DNA of 35,639 bases from an uncultured Candidatus Peregrinibacteria bacterium (lineage in GTDB: Bacteria > Patescibacteriota > Gracilibacteria > CAIRYL01), in NCBI GenBank assembly GCA_903882825.1, contig CAIRYL010000119.1:1-35639 (forward strand), given 5' to 3'. The notes beneath the pieces are model-generated. The model searched no databases. It saw only the letters and a list, made by a program, of their open reading frames with translations, and was not told the DNA's origin. Position numbers and translations under genes: made by a program. Shown here in pieces: positions 9,468 to 17,300 of this stretch; within the stretch, counting starts at the first letter, position 1, and each line of letters begins with the position of its first letter.

Positions 9468-11792
9468 TTTTTCTCGAAGGGTACGGAGAACTTTTAATGA
9501 AATAATCTCTAAAAGGTCTTTGTCGGTCGCATTTTTTATATTGGCAATACTCCCAAATTTTTCTTTTAATATTTTTTTGGTTTTTCCTCCAATTCCAGGA
9601 ATTTCATCGAGAATAGATTTTTGAGCAGATTTTTCACGGTCGTTTCTGTTTTTTGTAATGGCGAAACGATGTGCTTCGTCTCGTATACGTTGGAGTAAAT
9701 ACCCTTCTGGAGAATCTTTCCCGATAGGAATTGGATTTTTTTGGTTCGGAATAAATACTTCTTCTTCTCGTTTTGCGAGTGAACACAGAGGAATATCTTG
9801 GTATTCTGTTTTTTCTAATACCTCTTTTACCGATGAAAGTTGCCCTTTTCCGCCATCAATGACAATAAGATCTGGGATTTCTAAAAAACTAGATTTTTTA
9901 TTTTGAATAAGCGATTTTGAAAAGAGACGTGTTTGTTCGTTTTGCTCTTCATCAAGAGAAACTTCTTCAAATCCATATTCTTCTACCAGTGGAATTTTGG
10001 AATCATTTTTTTGGAGAAGAATTTCGGCAGTTTTTTTCCCTTTAAGGTTGTTGAGAAAAGAAGTAATCAGAAAACGATCTTTTTCATCATCTTCTTTTGT
10101 TTTTCCCCAAAAGATAATACGTGCGGTGTCGTCTTTTTCTTCCCGTGCGATCCAATTTTTTCCATCATTTTCGCTCCATGGTTCGATGCACCAAATGTGT
10201 ACGACACTTTGTTTTTGAATTTTCCCCTCTGATGTATAAAAAATACAAGATTTGAGTATCGTATTTTCATCTGTTTGGATTGGAGTATAGAAGGAAAAAT
10301 CTTTTTTGGTAGTCAGTTTTTTCCATTTCCATTCTTCTGGAAATTTTTTAGGAAGACGCGCCAAACGACGAGTAAGGACTTCTTGTAATGACGCGAAATC
10401 ATTAATATCTCCTTTTTGAAGACTTTTAATAGAAAAATATCGATAATCGGATGGTTTTGGTTCTCCTTTTTCAAATACTACCATAGACGCTCCTGTTTCT
10501 GTTCCCGAAAAATGAGAAATATCATAACATTCTATGCGTTTTGGAAGATGTGGTAATTGGAGTTTTTGTTGTAAAATACTTAATACTTCATCGGTGTTTT
10601 GGGGTTTCTTTAAAAAGCTGGCACTGTTTCTTTTGGCATACGAAATGGCGTTTTGCTCGGCGAGTTCTAATAATTTTTTTCGTTTTCCTTTTTGTGGAAT
10701 AGAAATTTCTACTGTTTTTTCCCAACAAATTTTAAAATATTCTTCCCAGAGTGTTTTTTCTTCTGGGGTACAATATTTTCCATCTATAATTATTACTTTT
10801 GGAGGGTCAATAATACGGGTTGGATACTCTCGTAAAAATGATTGGAACGCTTCTTTTTCTTCCAATTGTAAAGTGTCTTCTGTGCCTGTTTTTTGAAGAT
10901 CGAGCGAGAAGGTTTCCGAATTAATAATTTTCCCATCTCGTACAGAAAATACATGAAAAAATGATCTTCCAAAGAGTTCTGTATTTCCAATAATATCTGC
11001 CGAAAACTCATCTGGGGCGCTTGCAAGCTGTGTTTCTGATATTTTTTGAACTGCAAAATATTGGTCTCGGACTTTTCCTGCTAATTCATATTTTCCTTCA
11101 CTCGCCAGTTTTTTCATTTTTTCCTCTAAATGTTTTAAAACATCTTTTTGATCACCTTTTAAAAACGAAAGAATGGCATCTATTTTTTTTCGATATTCGA
11201 CTTTTGAAATATTTCCAATGCACGGTGCATCACACTTTTTTAAATGGTAATGGAGACAGGGATATTTAAGGTTTCCAGCAGATTTTACCGTTACATTTCC
11301 AGGAGAATTTTCGGTAATATCTAATGGTGTTGTACGAATATGGAACAAATCTTGGAGTAAGTCGATGGTTTGCCAAACGCTACTGGTAGACGTTTTTGGA
11401 CCAAAATATTTGGAGCCATCTTTTATAATTCGTCTGGTGGGAAATACTCTGGGAAAGTCTTCTGCAATACTTACGGCAATATATATAAAATTTTTATCAT
11501 CTCGCAGTAAAATATTAAATTTAGGATTTTTTTCTTTTATGAGGTTGCTTTCTAGCACTAATGCTTCTATTTCGGAAGAAGTTTCAGTCCAAAAAATGTC
11601 TTCTGTTTTCTCAATGAGTTTTTGAATACGTGGGGAATGTTGTGCCGACGTTAAAAAATACGATTTTACTCTATTTTTTAAATTTTTTGCCTTCCCAACA
11701 TACAAGGTAACCCCTTCTTCATTTCGCATTTCGTATACGCCTGGAGTGTTGGGAAGTGCTAAAAGTTTTTGGGGAATGGTTTTTTGTGGCAT
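9462..11792 (-). CDS. uvrC: UvrABC excision nuclease subunit C with a large internal insertion
   Basis: 776 residues; typical UvrC has about 600. UvrC makes both incisions in nucleotide excision repair. Domains in order: GIY-YIG nuclease (residues 12-95, 'GVYEM' and 'LYVGKAKNLKNRV'), Cys-containing segment (~178-192), UVR motif for UvrB contact (~220-252), RNase H-like nuclease (~330-715) and helix-hairpin-helix (~726-775, 'IPGIGGKTKKIL'). The 3'-incision triad is present as D424 ('CYDISHFSG'), D646 ('VIDGGKGQL') and H708 ('DEAHRFAI'). Between 'EVLTRRLARL' (~480) and 'PDLIVIDGG' (640) lie about 150 extra residues where other UvrCs have roughly 20 (DNA 9875-10325). The insert ends in 'LVEEYGFEEVSLDEE', reminiscent of the C-terminus of a GNAT acetyltransferase, which is a weak inference. 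Start ATG 11792 follows an extended -10 promoter with a ~17-base leader and no Shine-Dalgarno sequence. Confidence 0.95.
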   Translation of the reverse strand: MPQKTIPQKLLALPNTPGVYEMRNEEGVTLYVGKAKNLKNRVKSYFLTSAQHSPRIQKLIEKTEDIFWTETSSEIEALVLESNLIKEKNPKFNILLRDDKNFIYIAVSIAEDFPRVFPTRRIIKDGSKYFGPKTSTSSVWQTIDLLQDLFHIRTTPLDITENSPGNVTVKSAGNLKYPCLHYHLKKCDAPCIGNISKVEYRKKIDAILSFLKGDQKDVLKHLEEKMKKLASEGKYELAGKVRDQYFAVQKISETQLASAPDEFSADIIGNTELFGRSFFHVFSVRDGKIINSETFSLDLQKTGTEDTLQLEEKEAFQSFLREYPTRIIDPPKVIIIDGKYCTPEEKTLWEEYFKICWEKTVEISIPQKGKRKKLLELAEQNAISYAKRNSASFLKKPQNTDEVLSILQQKLQLPHLPKRIECYDISHFSGTETGASMVVFEKGEPKPSDYRYFSIKSLQKGDINDFASLQEVLTRRLARLPKKFPEEWKWKKLTTKKDFSFYTPIQTDENTILKSCIFYTSEGKIQKQSVVHIWCIEPWSENDGKNWIAREEKDDTARIIFWGKTKEDDEKDRFLITSFLNNLKGKKTAEILLQKNDSKIPLVEEYGFEEVSLDEEQNEQTRLFSKSLIQNKKSSFLEIPDLIVIDGGKGQLSSVKEVLEKTEYQDIPLCSLAKREEEVFIPNQKNPIPIGKDSPEGYLLQRIRDEAHRFAITKNRNDREKSAQKSILDEIPGIGGKTKKILKEKFGSIANIKNATDKDLLEIISLKVLRTLREKL

Positions 11793-11807
11793 ACTAAAAA
11801 CAATTGG

Positions 11808-11836
11808 TTGACAAAATTATACCAGTACGTTAAAAG
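11808..11836 (+). promoter_or_regulatory. Possible promoter of the 11861 gene, overlapping the uvrC promoter
   Basis: A perfect TTGACA (11808-11813), 17-base spacer and TAAAAG (4 of 6 matches, 11831-11836) point towards the gene at 11861 with a ~18-base leader. It occupies the same DNA as the divergent uvrC promoter. Confidence 0.4.
11816..11824 (-). promoter_or_regulatory. Extended -10 promoter of uvrC
   Basis: Read on the minus strand this is TGGTATAAT, a perfect -10 box with the TGn extension. The -35 is weak (TGGTAA 18 bases upstream). Transcription would start near 11809, 17 bases before the uvrC ATG. Confidence 0.6.
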
Positions 11837-11860
11837 TATTTACCACATTTTTTTATAAAT

Positions 11861-13042
11861 ATGGCAGTGGGGAAATTTAAACAATTGGTACATACACTTT
11901 CTAAAGGGAGATTGTTTGGTGAAGAGATAAGAGCGGAAGAAAGAGCAATTGAGGCAGCGAAAATAGTGGAAATGAAAAAGCATGTATTACAGAACCAATT
12001 AAATAATATTAAGACGGGAATAAAAAATGCAATATCGAGGTTGTTGGATATTTTGGTTCCTATTCAGAATACAAAGTTGGATAACGAAAGTTTTAAACTG
12101 AGAAATACTTTTTATAGGCTAGAGAATTTTTTTTGTAGGGGTGTGGATGCTATAGCTTTTGGAACGAAAGAAGATGTGCAAGATATTATAAGTCATAATC
12201 CGTTCAAAGACGACCATTTATTAAAATCTTCTTCCCAATTACAAAAGGCATTACAAACTATAAAAGATGGCATTTTCGTTCAAATGGGAACAATAAAAGG
12301 ATTATTGCCGACTCATAATGTAGCGTTGTTAACACTTCTATTATCTGTAATCTCTGTGCCTCCAGACACAGTTAATGTACAGCCTGTTCCTGTCCAGACT
12401 TCATCAAGTTCTTCCTCTTCAGGACGAGAGACAGTTGATACAGGTACGTTAAATCCTTCCGCCTCAGAAGGGGATCATGCTCTAACGACTGTTGCTTCCA
12501 TTGCTGATGGAACGCAGGATTCTCCACCTCCAGCATTCCATGCTCCTGAACAACCAAAAAGAATCCCAATTACACCTCTTCAAAGTGAATCTATACAGAT
12601 CGTTGGAAATTTTTTTATTTCCAACGCTAAAAAAATTACCAAGTTTAAAGGAAAACCTCTTTCTGAAGACCCTTCCATTTCAATGGTTACATTTACTATG
12701 AATAATAAATCGGTGCAGTTAGGAATAAAGCCAGATGGGAAAGTATTTGCGATTGTTGATATGTTTGTAGAGAATTTAAATATTTTTTCTCCTCATGCGG
12801 TTATCTTTGACAGTAAACTTGCTAATAATGATGCATTTGAGCCTTCGAGACTTGTTAATTTGAATACTAGTAATAAAGATGAACCTTTAGATCCTACTGC
12901 AATCTCATCTAAGGAAGATGAACCTTTAGATCCTACTGCAATCTCATCTAAGGAAGATGAATATCCAAATTTTCGTGCAATGTCATCTCAAGCGGTCACA
13001 ATGGAAAAAATGATCGAATTTCTTAACACTCAAATATCGTAA
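11861..13042 (+). CDS. Unrecognised protein: helical N-terminus, Ser/Pro linker, C-terminal domain
   Basis: 393 residues with no family that I recognise. Residues 1-150 are charged and helical, likely coiled coil (for example 'RAEERAIEAAKIVEMKKHVL'). Residues ~152-167 ('HNVALLTLLLSVISV') could be one membrane segment. Residues ~168-240 form a low-complexity Ser/Pro/Thr linker with a run of seven Ser. Residues ~245-320 look globular and beta-rich ('MVTFTMNNKSVQLGI'). Near the C-terminus 'DEPLDPTAISSKE' occurs twice in tandem from a 39-bp DNA repeat. There is no cleavable signal peptide. The shape (helical region, possible membrane segment, flexible linker, small folded domain) would suit an anchored surface or cell-division-type protein, but nothing assigns a function. 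It is monocistronic: promoter upstream, possible terminator after its stop. Confidence 0.75.
   Translation: MAVGKFKQLVHTLSKGRLFGEEIRAEERAIEAAKIVEMKKHVLQNQLNNIKTGIKNAISRLLDILVPIQNTKLDNESFKLRNTFYRLENFFCRGVDAIAFGTKEDVQDIISHNPFKDDHLLKSSSQLQKALQTIKDGIFVQMGTIKGLLPTHNVALLTLLLSVISVPPDTVNVQPVPVQTSSSSSSSGRETVDTGTLNPSASEGDHALTTVASIADGTQDSPPPAFHAPEQPKRIPITPLQSESIQIVGNFFISNAKKITKFKGKPLSEDPSISMVTFTMNNKSVQLGIKPDGKVFAIVDMFVENLNIFSPHAVIFDSKLANNDAFEPSRLVNLNTSNKDEPLDPTAISSKEDEPLDPTAISSKEDEYPNFRAMSSQAVTMEKMIEFLNTQIS
12601..12626. repeat. Perfect intragenic inverted repeat
   Basis: CGTTGGAAAT and ATTTCCAACG form a perfect 10-bp stem around a six-T loop inside the coding sequence of the 11861 gene. No T-run follows on either strand, so it does not look like a terminator. 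Confidence 0.7.
12878..12955. repeat. Tandem duplication, 2 x 39 bp
   Basis: Two identical in-frame 39-bp copies (12878-12916 and 12917-12955), each encoding DEPLDPTAISSKE, followed by the first six bases of a third copy (with one change after that). Perfect identity suggests recent slippage and possible length variation between strains. Confidence 0.9.
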
Positions 13043-13092
13043 TGGTGACCCCAAAAATATTATTATTGTAAAACACCATTTTGAATTTTTTT
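13041..13092 (+). terminator. Possible terminator after the 11861 gene
   Basis: AATGGTG at the stop codon pairs with CACCATT (13074-13080) and is followed by TTGAATTTTTTT. The 26-base loop makes it weak. Confidence 0.4.
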
Positions 13093-13109
13093 AAAAAAAA
13101 GCGTACAGT
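13081..13109 (+). promoter_or_regulatory. Possible promoter of the tsaE-HD/RDD/csaB operon
   Basis: TTGAAT (13081-13086), 17-base spacer, TACAGT (13104-13109), each 4 of 6 matches. TATATA at 13109-13114 is an alternative -10. Leader about 20 bases without Shine-Dalgarno. Confidence 0.35.
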
Positions 13110-13135
13110 ATATATGCCATTTTTTTGTTTTATTC

Positions 13136-14227
13136 ATGCTGTTTTCATTGGCTCACGTTTCTTATTTTGCCCAACAACTCGCGCGTCGTATGTACGTTTT
13201 TCCGCAAGGAGGAAGAATTGTATTTTTGCAAGGGGAAATGGGCACTGGCAAAACAACTATCGCCAAAACTATTGCAGAATATTTTGGAGTTTCTACTCTT
13301 ACTTCTCCTACTTTTACATTTTTACAAGAATATTTAGTAGAAGATTTTCATGATAAAAATGACGGTGTGGAGTCTCGTGTACAAAAAATAATTCATATCG
13401 ATTTACACCGCGCAGATGAAAATCGTGTGACAGAAATTATTGAAACCATTGAAGAATCATTTTCTCCTGAATATATATATCTTATTGAGTGGGCACCCAA
13501 ATTATTACAAAATTATTTTTCTCATCTTCCAGCGTTTTCTATTGATCTTTCTCATCCTGTAGATCCTCATTTTCGGGAAATAGAAATTTTATTTTATAAT
13601 CCAAACAGTGTTTCTGTGTTAAAGGCATCTCATTTTCTTTCTGAGTTTTTTACACCAGTGCACGTACAACGACATATTTCTATGGTTCAAAAGGTCGCTA
13701 TTTTTTGTGCTCAAAAACTAAAAGAAAACTATATTCCTATTGATGTAGAACTGGTAGAATCGGGTGCTATTTTACATGATTGTTTGAGATATACCGATTT
13801 TAAAGATTTAGAAAATTTTGAAAATTATGAAGAGGAAATAACAGAAGAAAAATTGAAGGTCTGGAAGCATTTCCACACACAATATCAAAAAACACATCAT
13901 GCTGATGCGATGGCAGATATTTTACAAAAAAGAGGATATTCTGCTACGGCACAAGTGGTACAAGCGCATAATACGGCTTCTATTTATAAAAATAAGCCAT
14001 TTAGCTGGGAAGAGCTTTGTGTACATTATGCCGATAAACGTGTTTTACACGATACCATTGTTTCTCTCGAAAGTAGATTATTAGATGGACGTGTTCGATA
14101 TGCATACGAACATAGCCCTCATTTAGAAGAGAAACTTTTTGCGCTTGAAAAAGATCTTTTTACCGCAGGAAATATTCTCCCAGAAGAAATTTCGGAGCTT
14201 TCATGCTCATCTCATACAGAAATATGA
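13136..14227 (+). CDS. tsaE: TsaE-type t6A ATPase fused to an HD-domain hydrolase
   Basis: 363 residues; ordinary TsaE has ~150. Residues ~5-150 are TsaE, the ATPase that drives the TsaB-TsaD complex making threonylcarbamoyladenosine (t6A) in ANN-decoding tRNAs. Visible: Walker A 'GEMGTGKTT' (33-41), 'TSPTFTFLQEY' (56-66), 'HIDLHRAD' (87-94) and 'IEWAPK' (117-122). Residues ~165-345 look like an HD-type phosphohydrolase: H180, H214-D215 ('AILHDCLRYTDF'), H254-H255, H278 ('VVQAHNTASI') and D300 ('HYADKRV') give the metal-ligand pattern, similar to small HDIG nucleotide phosphohydrolases. The substrate of this half is unknown. No tsaB or tsaD lies nearby. The TGA stop overlaps the next gene's ATG (ATGA), implying translational coupling with the RDD protein. 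The fusion is read directly from one uninterrupted frame. Confidence 0.85.
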   Translation: MLFSLAHVSYFAQQLARRMYVFPQGGRIVFLQGEMGTGKTTIAKTIAEYFGVSTLTSPTFTFLQEYLVEDFHDKNDGVESRVQKIIHIDLHRADENRVTEIIETIEESFSPEYIYLIEWAPKLLQNYFSHLPAFSIDLSHPVDPHFREIEILFYNPNSVSVLKASHFLSEFFTPVHVQRHISMVQKVAIFCAQKLKENYIPIDVELVESGAILHDCLRYTDFKDLENFENYEEEITEEKLKVWKHFHTQYQKTHHADAMADILQKRGYSATAQVVQAHNTASIYKNKPFSWEELCVHYADKRVLHDTIVSLESRLLDGRVRYAYEHSPHLEEKLFALEKDLFTAGNILPEEISELSCSSHTEI

Positions 14228-14865
14228 TTTGTGATACATGTGGATCAACGATGCAGGATTCTGTAAAAACGTGTTCTTTTTGCGGAAATTTAGAGTCTAC
14301 ACTTCCGGTATTGGTGAAAAATTTTCTTGAGAATACGATTCTCAACAAAAAATATTATGCTGGATTTTGGGTACGTGCTATGGCGGTTTTTTTAGATAGT
14401 CTTGTTTTTTTAGGAATTGTTTTTATGTTGAGTCTTATTGGTATTTTTATTGCGAATATACTTGGTTTTCCATATTACAAAATAAGAGATGACATTGTTC
14501 TTGGGTGGATCGTGTTTTGTATTTTTGCGTATTTTGTGTATCGCATTTTTTTTACTGTGAAATACGGCGCAACTTTTGGGAAAGCCATCATGGGGATAAA
14601 AGTTATTTCCTTACAGGATAAAACATTATCGTGGGGGACGGTTTTTATTCGGGAAATATTTGGGAAATTTTTATCAGAACTCACCACCATTGGGTATGTT
14701 ATAACAGGGTTTACAGAAAAAAAACAAGCACTACACGATATGATAGTAAATACTACGGTTGTATATGATACAAATGCGCAAAACCAATACAAAATTTTTG
14801 TGTTACAATTTATAAAAATGTTGGGATTTGGAGTGTTTCTCTTTCTTTTATTGCTGTATGTCTGA
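14224..14865 (+). CDS. RDD-family membrane protein with N-terminal zinc ribbon
   Basis: 213 residues from ATG 14224, chosen because it overlaps the previous stop as ATGA; ATG 14203 would add seven residues. The N-terminus has a zinc-ribbon pattern, C3-x2-C6 and C17-x2-C20 ('ICDTCG', 'TCSFCG'). An RDD domain follows: 'AGFWVRAMAVFLDS' with the Arg and Asp that name the family, two strong membrane helices (~60-85 and ~95-120), then 'KYGATFGKAIMGIKV' and 'ALHDMIVNTTVV'. A last hydrophobic segment closes the protein. RDD proteins are poorly understood; some are proposed transporters. It is coupled to genes on both sides: 4-base overlap upstream and 8-base overlap with csaB. Confidence 0.85.
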   Translation: MICDTCGSTMQDSVKTCSFCGNLESTLPVLVKNFLENTILNKKYYAGFWVRAMAVFLDSLVFLGIVFMLSLIGIFIANILGFPYYKIRDDIVLGWIVFCIFAYFVYRIFFTVKYGATFGKAIMGIKVISLQDKTLSWGTVFIREIFGKFLSELTTIGYVITGFTEKKQALHDMIVNTTVVYDTNAQNQYKIFVLQFIKMLGFGVFLFLLLLYV

Positions 14866-15907
14866 ACGTAAAACTCTTCTTCTTTTAGGGCATTATGGAG
14901 TTCCAAATTGGGGAGATGAAGCCATTTTAGCAGGAATTTTATCGGCAATAGATACCAGACATTGGAGAATGGTAGTTGCTACCAATAATCCCAAATTTAC
15001 GAAACAAAACCACGGAATAAAGGGCGTATATCCGCCACCGTTTGGGATTCGCTCTTTTTTTAAAGATTGGTTTGAATTTTTTAAAGAACTCAAAAGTGCC
15101 CATTTGGTGGCGTTTGGTGGTGGTGGACTCTTTCAAGATTCGCCTCCCAAGGCGTTTTTACTCTGGAAATGGTATTTTTCCATTTGTCGATTTTTTAATA
15201 AAAAAGTTATATTATTGGGAAACTCTTTTGAGCCGTTTAAAAAGAGTAAAAACCAAGCAAAAATGGAAAAAATTTTACAAGAAGTTCCGTTCTGTTCTGT
15301 TCGAGACGAGGCTTCTTCTCGAATGTTTCCAAAAAATATCCAGAGTAAAATTTCTATTTCAACAGATTCGGCATATTTTTTGCCGTTTGTACCTCAAAAA
15401 GGACGCAAAACAGAAATTCTCCTCTCGTTTCGGGAAGGGGAATTAACACCAGCACAGGAGAAAGGGATTTTAAAACTTTTACAAGAAGCGTTTTCGGATG
15501 AATGGAAGGCTGGAAAAGTAACGGTTCTTGCCATGCAATCGAATCAATGTGAAGATGAAGCATTTGCGAAAAGACACGGCTTACCGATCTTTATTCCGCA
15601 AAACCTACTGGAAGTACAAGAACGTATTGCGAAGGCAAAATATGTGTGTACCACCCGTCTTCATGCTGGAATTTTAGCCAGTATTGTAGAAACTCCGTTT
15701 ACTGCCATTGCCACGCGACAAAAAATTTCCCAGTTCTTTGGTGAAAAATTTTCTACCGTTCCACAAAAGTTTTTAAGCGCTTCGGGAAAGAAAAAATTTC
15801 TTCAGCAAATACAAAATATTTCCGCTTATAAAAAGGAAATTCTGGCTTTTGTGGAAGCACAAAAAGAGAAACTGAAACACTTTTTCCCAGAGTTTTTACG
15901 GGGATAG
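14858..15907 (+). CDS. csaB: CsaB-type polysaccharide pyruvyltransferase
   Basis: 349 residues from ATG 14858, which overlaps the upstream stop by eight bases. CsaB transfers pyruvate from phosphoenolpyruvate to the secondary cell-wall polymer, creating the ketal that SLH domains bind. Family features: 'LLGHYGVPNWGDEAILAGIL' at the N-terminus, 'LVAFGGGGLFQDSP' (~80-95), 'VRDEASSRMF' (~145) and the C-terminal 'CTTRLHAGILASIVETPF' with 'ISQFFGE'. Length and order of motifs match the family. The next gene, on the opposite strand, encodes an SLH protein, which fits the pathway. It is the last gene of the tsaE-HD/RDD/csaB unit, followed by a strong terminator. Confidence 0.9.
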   Translation: MSERKTLLLLGHYGVPNWGDEAILAGILSAIDTRHWRMVVATNNPKFTKQNHGIKGVYPPPFGIRSFFKDWFEFFKELKSAHLVAFGGGGLFQDSPPKAFLLWKWYFSICRFFNKKVILLGNSFEPFKKSKNQAKMEKILQEVPFCSVRDEASSRMFPKNIQSKISISTDSAYFLPFVPQKGRKTEILLSFREGELTPAQEKGILKLLQEAFSDEWKAGKVTVLAMQSNQCEDEAFAKRHGLPIFIPQNLLEVQERIAKAKYVCTTRLHAGILASIVETPFTAIATRQKISQFFGEKFSTVPQKFLSASGKKKFLQQIQNISAYKKEILAFVEAQKEKLKHFFPEFLRG

Positions 15908-15930
15908 AATGTTTTTTTATCCATTTAAAA

Positions 15931-15959
15931 GGGCAGACTTTTGAGTCTGCCCTTTTTTT
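15931..15959 (+). terminator. Strong terminator of csaB, probably bidirectional
   Basis: GGGCAGACT (15931-15939) and AGTCTGCCC (15944-15952) form a perfect 9-bp GC-rich stem with a TTTG loop, then seven T residues. AAAA before the stem gives a shorter T-run on the minus strand, so it may also stop transcripts of the SLH gene. Confidence 0.92.
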
Positions 15960-15963
15960 GAGA

Positions 15964-15990
15964 CCCCGCTGGTTTTGTTAACCAACGGGG
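15964..15990 (-). terminator. Second hairpin between csaB and the SLH gene
   Basis: CCCCGCTGGTT and AACCAACGGGG pair with one mismatch around a TTGTT loop, 20 bases after the SLH stop codon. No T-run follows on the minus strand before the next hairpin, so it may aid termination or protect the mRNA 3' end. Confidence 0.5.
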
Positions 15991-16010
15991 TTGTTGGGGG
16001 AAAAGGTGTA

Positions 16011-17147
16011 TTACTCAATCGTACATTCCCTACTTCCCGTTCCACAGTTATATTTATGGTTTTTATCCTCAAAATAATACCCATCAGAACATGATTTTTC
16101 CGAAGAGAGGTATTTAAAAGTTGCAGAATCTGCATTTGGGAGAATTTCTCCCATCATGTAGACATTATTTTTGTCCTTTGCAACGGCAAATGCCAAATGT
16201 TGAAAAGAAACACTATCGGCTCCTTCTAGCTTTTTTGTTGCAAAATAAACCGAATTTTCATCTTTCCCATAGTATCCATTTTCAGACACACAAAGATCTG
16301 CCTCGTAAAATGTGAATGTTTGAGGGTCTGCACCTGGTAATGATCCATCTTCTGATGGGTTCCCACTAATGCGATCCGGCAACAGAAGAGAATATACTTT
16401 ACCAATTGTTATTTTATAGATATCTGTTTTATATGAATTTTTAAGGTATCGCACGATTTTTTCATTTTCTGGGGCTTTCCCTATTTTAATAGCGGCTATA
16501 ATTTGCGCCATATTTCCTCTGTTTATATAAAAATCACAATCGTATATTTGACAATCCGTCTTCCCATCTTTTATGAAGATAATACTTCGAGGATCCTTCT
16601 GGAGGTATATTTGTGATATATAAGAAAATTGTTGTAATTTTTCTTCAAATGGATAATACCATAATCCTTCTGTCGATTCCTTGGTGTATTCTACCAGAGT
16701 ATTCACCGCCATTTTCAGGGCTTCGCCGTAAGATACATTTTGCCCAGGTCGAAATGTCCCATCTGTGTAGCCTTTTATAATATTTTCACTTTTTGCAATG
16801 CACACATATTTTGCAAACCATGCATCTCTTGGGACATCGCTAAAATAAATATATTTCTCATTACTCGAAATTTTATTAGTAATACAATTATCAATTGTAT
16901 CTCGAGAGAACTGAGTTTCAACCAAAATTTTTAAAAATTCTGCTCGATTAATGAGATTATTTGGTTTAAAAGTCCCATCTTGGTATCCATTTGCCAAACC
17001 TTCTGACTTTATAAATTCTACTGATCTAAAAAAATCAAATCCATCATTATCTTTCGATACATCCGAGAAACTTTGCGCCAACGCAGATGGAGAAGAAAAA
17101 AGGACAAAAACCAGTGCAATACTGGCAAGGAAGGGAGAACGGAACAT
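16011..17147 (-). CDS. SLH-domain surface protein with DKNYY-type C-terminus
   Basis: 378 residues. Signal peptide of ~24 residues ending 'SALA|QSF'. SLH repeat 1 at ~26-78 ('GLANGYQDGTFKPNN' then 'INRAEFLKILVE'), repeat 2 at ~101-152 ('IIKGYTDGTFRPGQNVSYGE'), and a degenerate third at ~158-222 ('YINRGNMAQIIAAIKIG'). SLH repeats anchor proteins to pyruvylated secondary cell-wall polymer. The C-terminal ~100 residues hold repeats of the type 'DKNNVYMMG' and 'EDKNHKYNC', as in DKNYY-family surface proteins. Convergent with csaB, whose product would make its ligand. The -10 box TATAAT at 17180-17185 gives a ~26-base leader without Shine-Dalgarno sequence. Confidence 0.9.
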   Translation of the reverse strand: MFRSPFLASIALVFVLFSSPSALAQSFSDVSKDNDGFDFFRSVEFIKSEGLANGYQDGTFKPNNLINRAEFLKILVETQFSRDTIDNCITNKISSNEKYIYFSDVPRDAWFAKYVCIAKSENIIKGYTDGTFRPGQNVSYGEALKMAVNTLVEYTKESTEGLWYYPFEEKLQQFSYISQIYLQKDPRSIIFIKDGKTDCQIYDCDFYINRGNMAQIIAAIKIGKAPENEKIVRYLKNSYKTDIYKITIGKVYSLLLPDRISGNPSEDGSLPGADPQTFTFYEADLCVSENGYYGKDENSVYFATKKLEGADSVSFQHLAFAVAKDKNNVYMMGEILPNADSATFKYLSSEKSCSDGYYFEDKNHKYNCGTGSRECTIE

Positions 17148-17179
17148 AGAAAAGGGAAAAAAGAAAAAAGGTGTCTGAT

Positions 17180-17207
17180 ATTATAGTCGAAAAAGAGTTA
17201 CACTTTT
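17180..17207 (-). promoter_or_regulatory. Promoter of the SLH gene with AAAAGTGTAAC box
   Basis: Perfect minus-strand -10 TATAAT (17180-17185) with no good -35. Eleven bases upstream is AAAAGTGTAAC (17197-17207), found identically upstream of the lipoprotein gene starting at 23326, where it may replace a -35 box. Confidence 0.5.
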
Positions 17208-17300
17208 ACAACTCTAAAACTCCCTTTATCCTACAAAAAACATGTAGCAAAAACTACCCATTTTCCGCTACTCTTGCTTCTGCTTTTATTGTAAAAAAAT

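Noticed and set aside
14225..14227. Recoding of TGA as Gly (Gracilibacteria/Absconditabacteria code)
   Set aside because: TGA ends TsaE-HD, RDD, LspA, TilS, TraC-like, riboflavin kinase and glutaredoxin frames at family-appropriate lengths, and conserved Gly positions use GGN.
14475..14948. 157-codon minus-strand frame across RDD and csaB
   Set aside because: Lies opposite two well-supported, translationally coupled genes.
15931..15990. CRISPR-like pair of hairpins
   Set aside because: The two hairpins differ in sequence and have no spacer array; they fit terminators between convergent genes.
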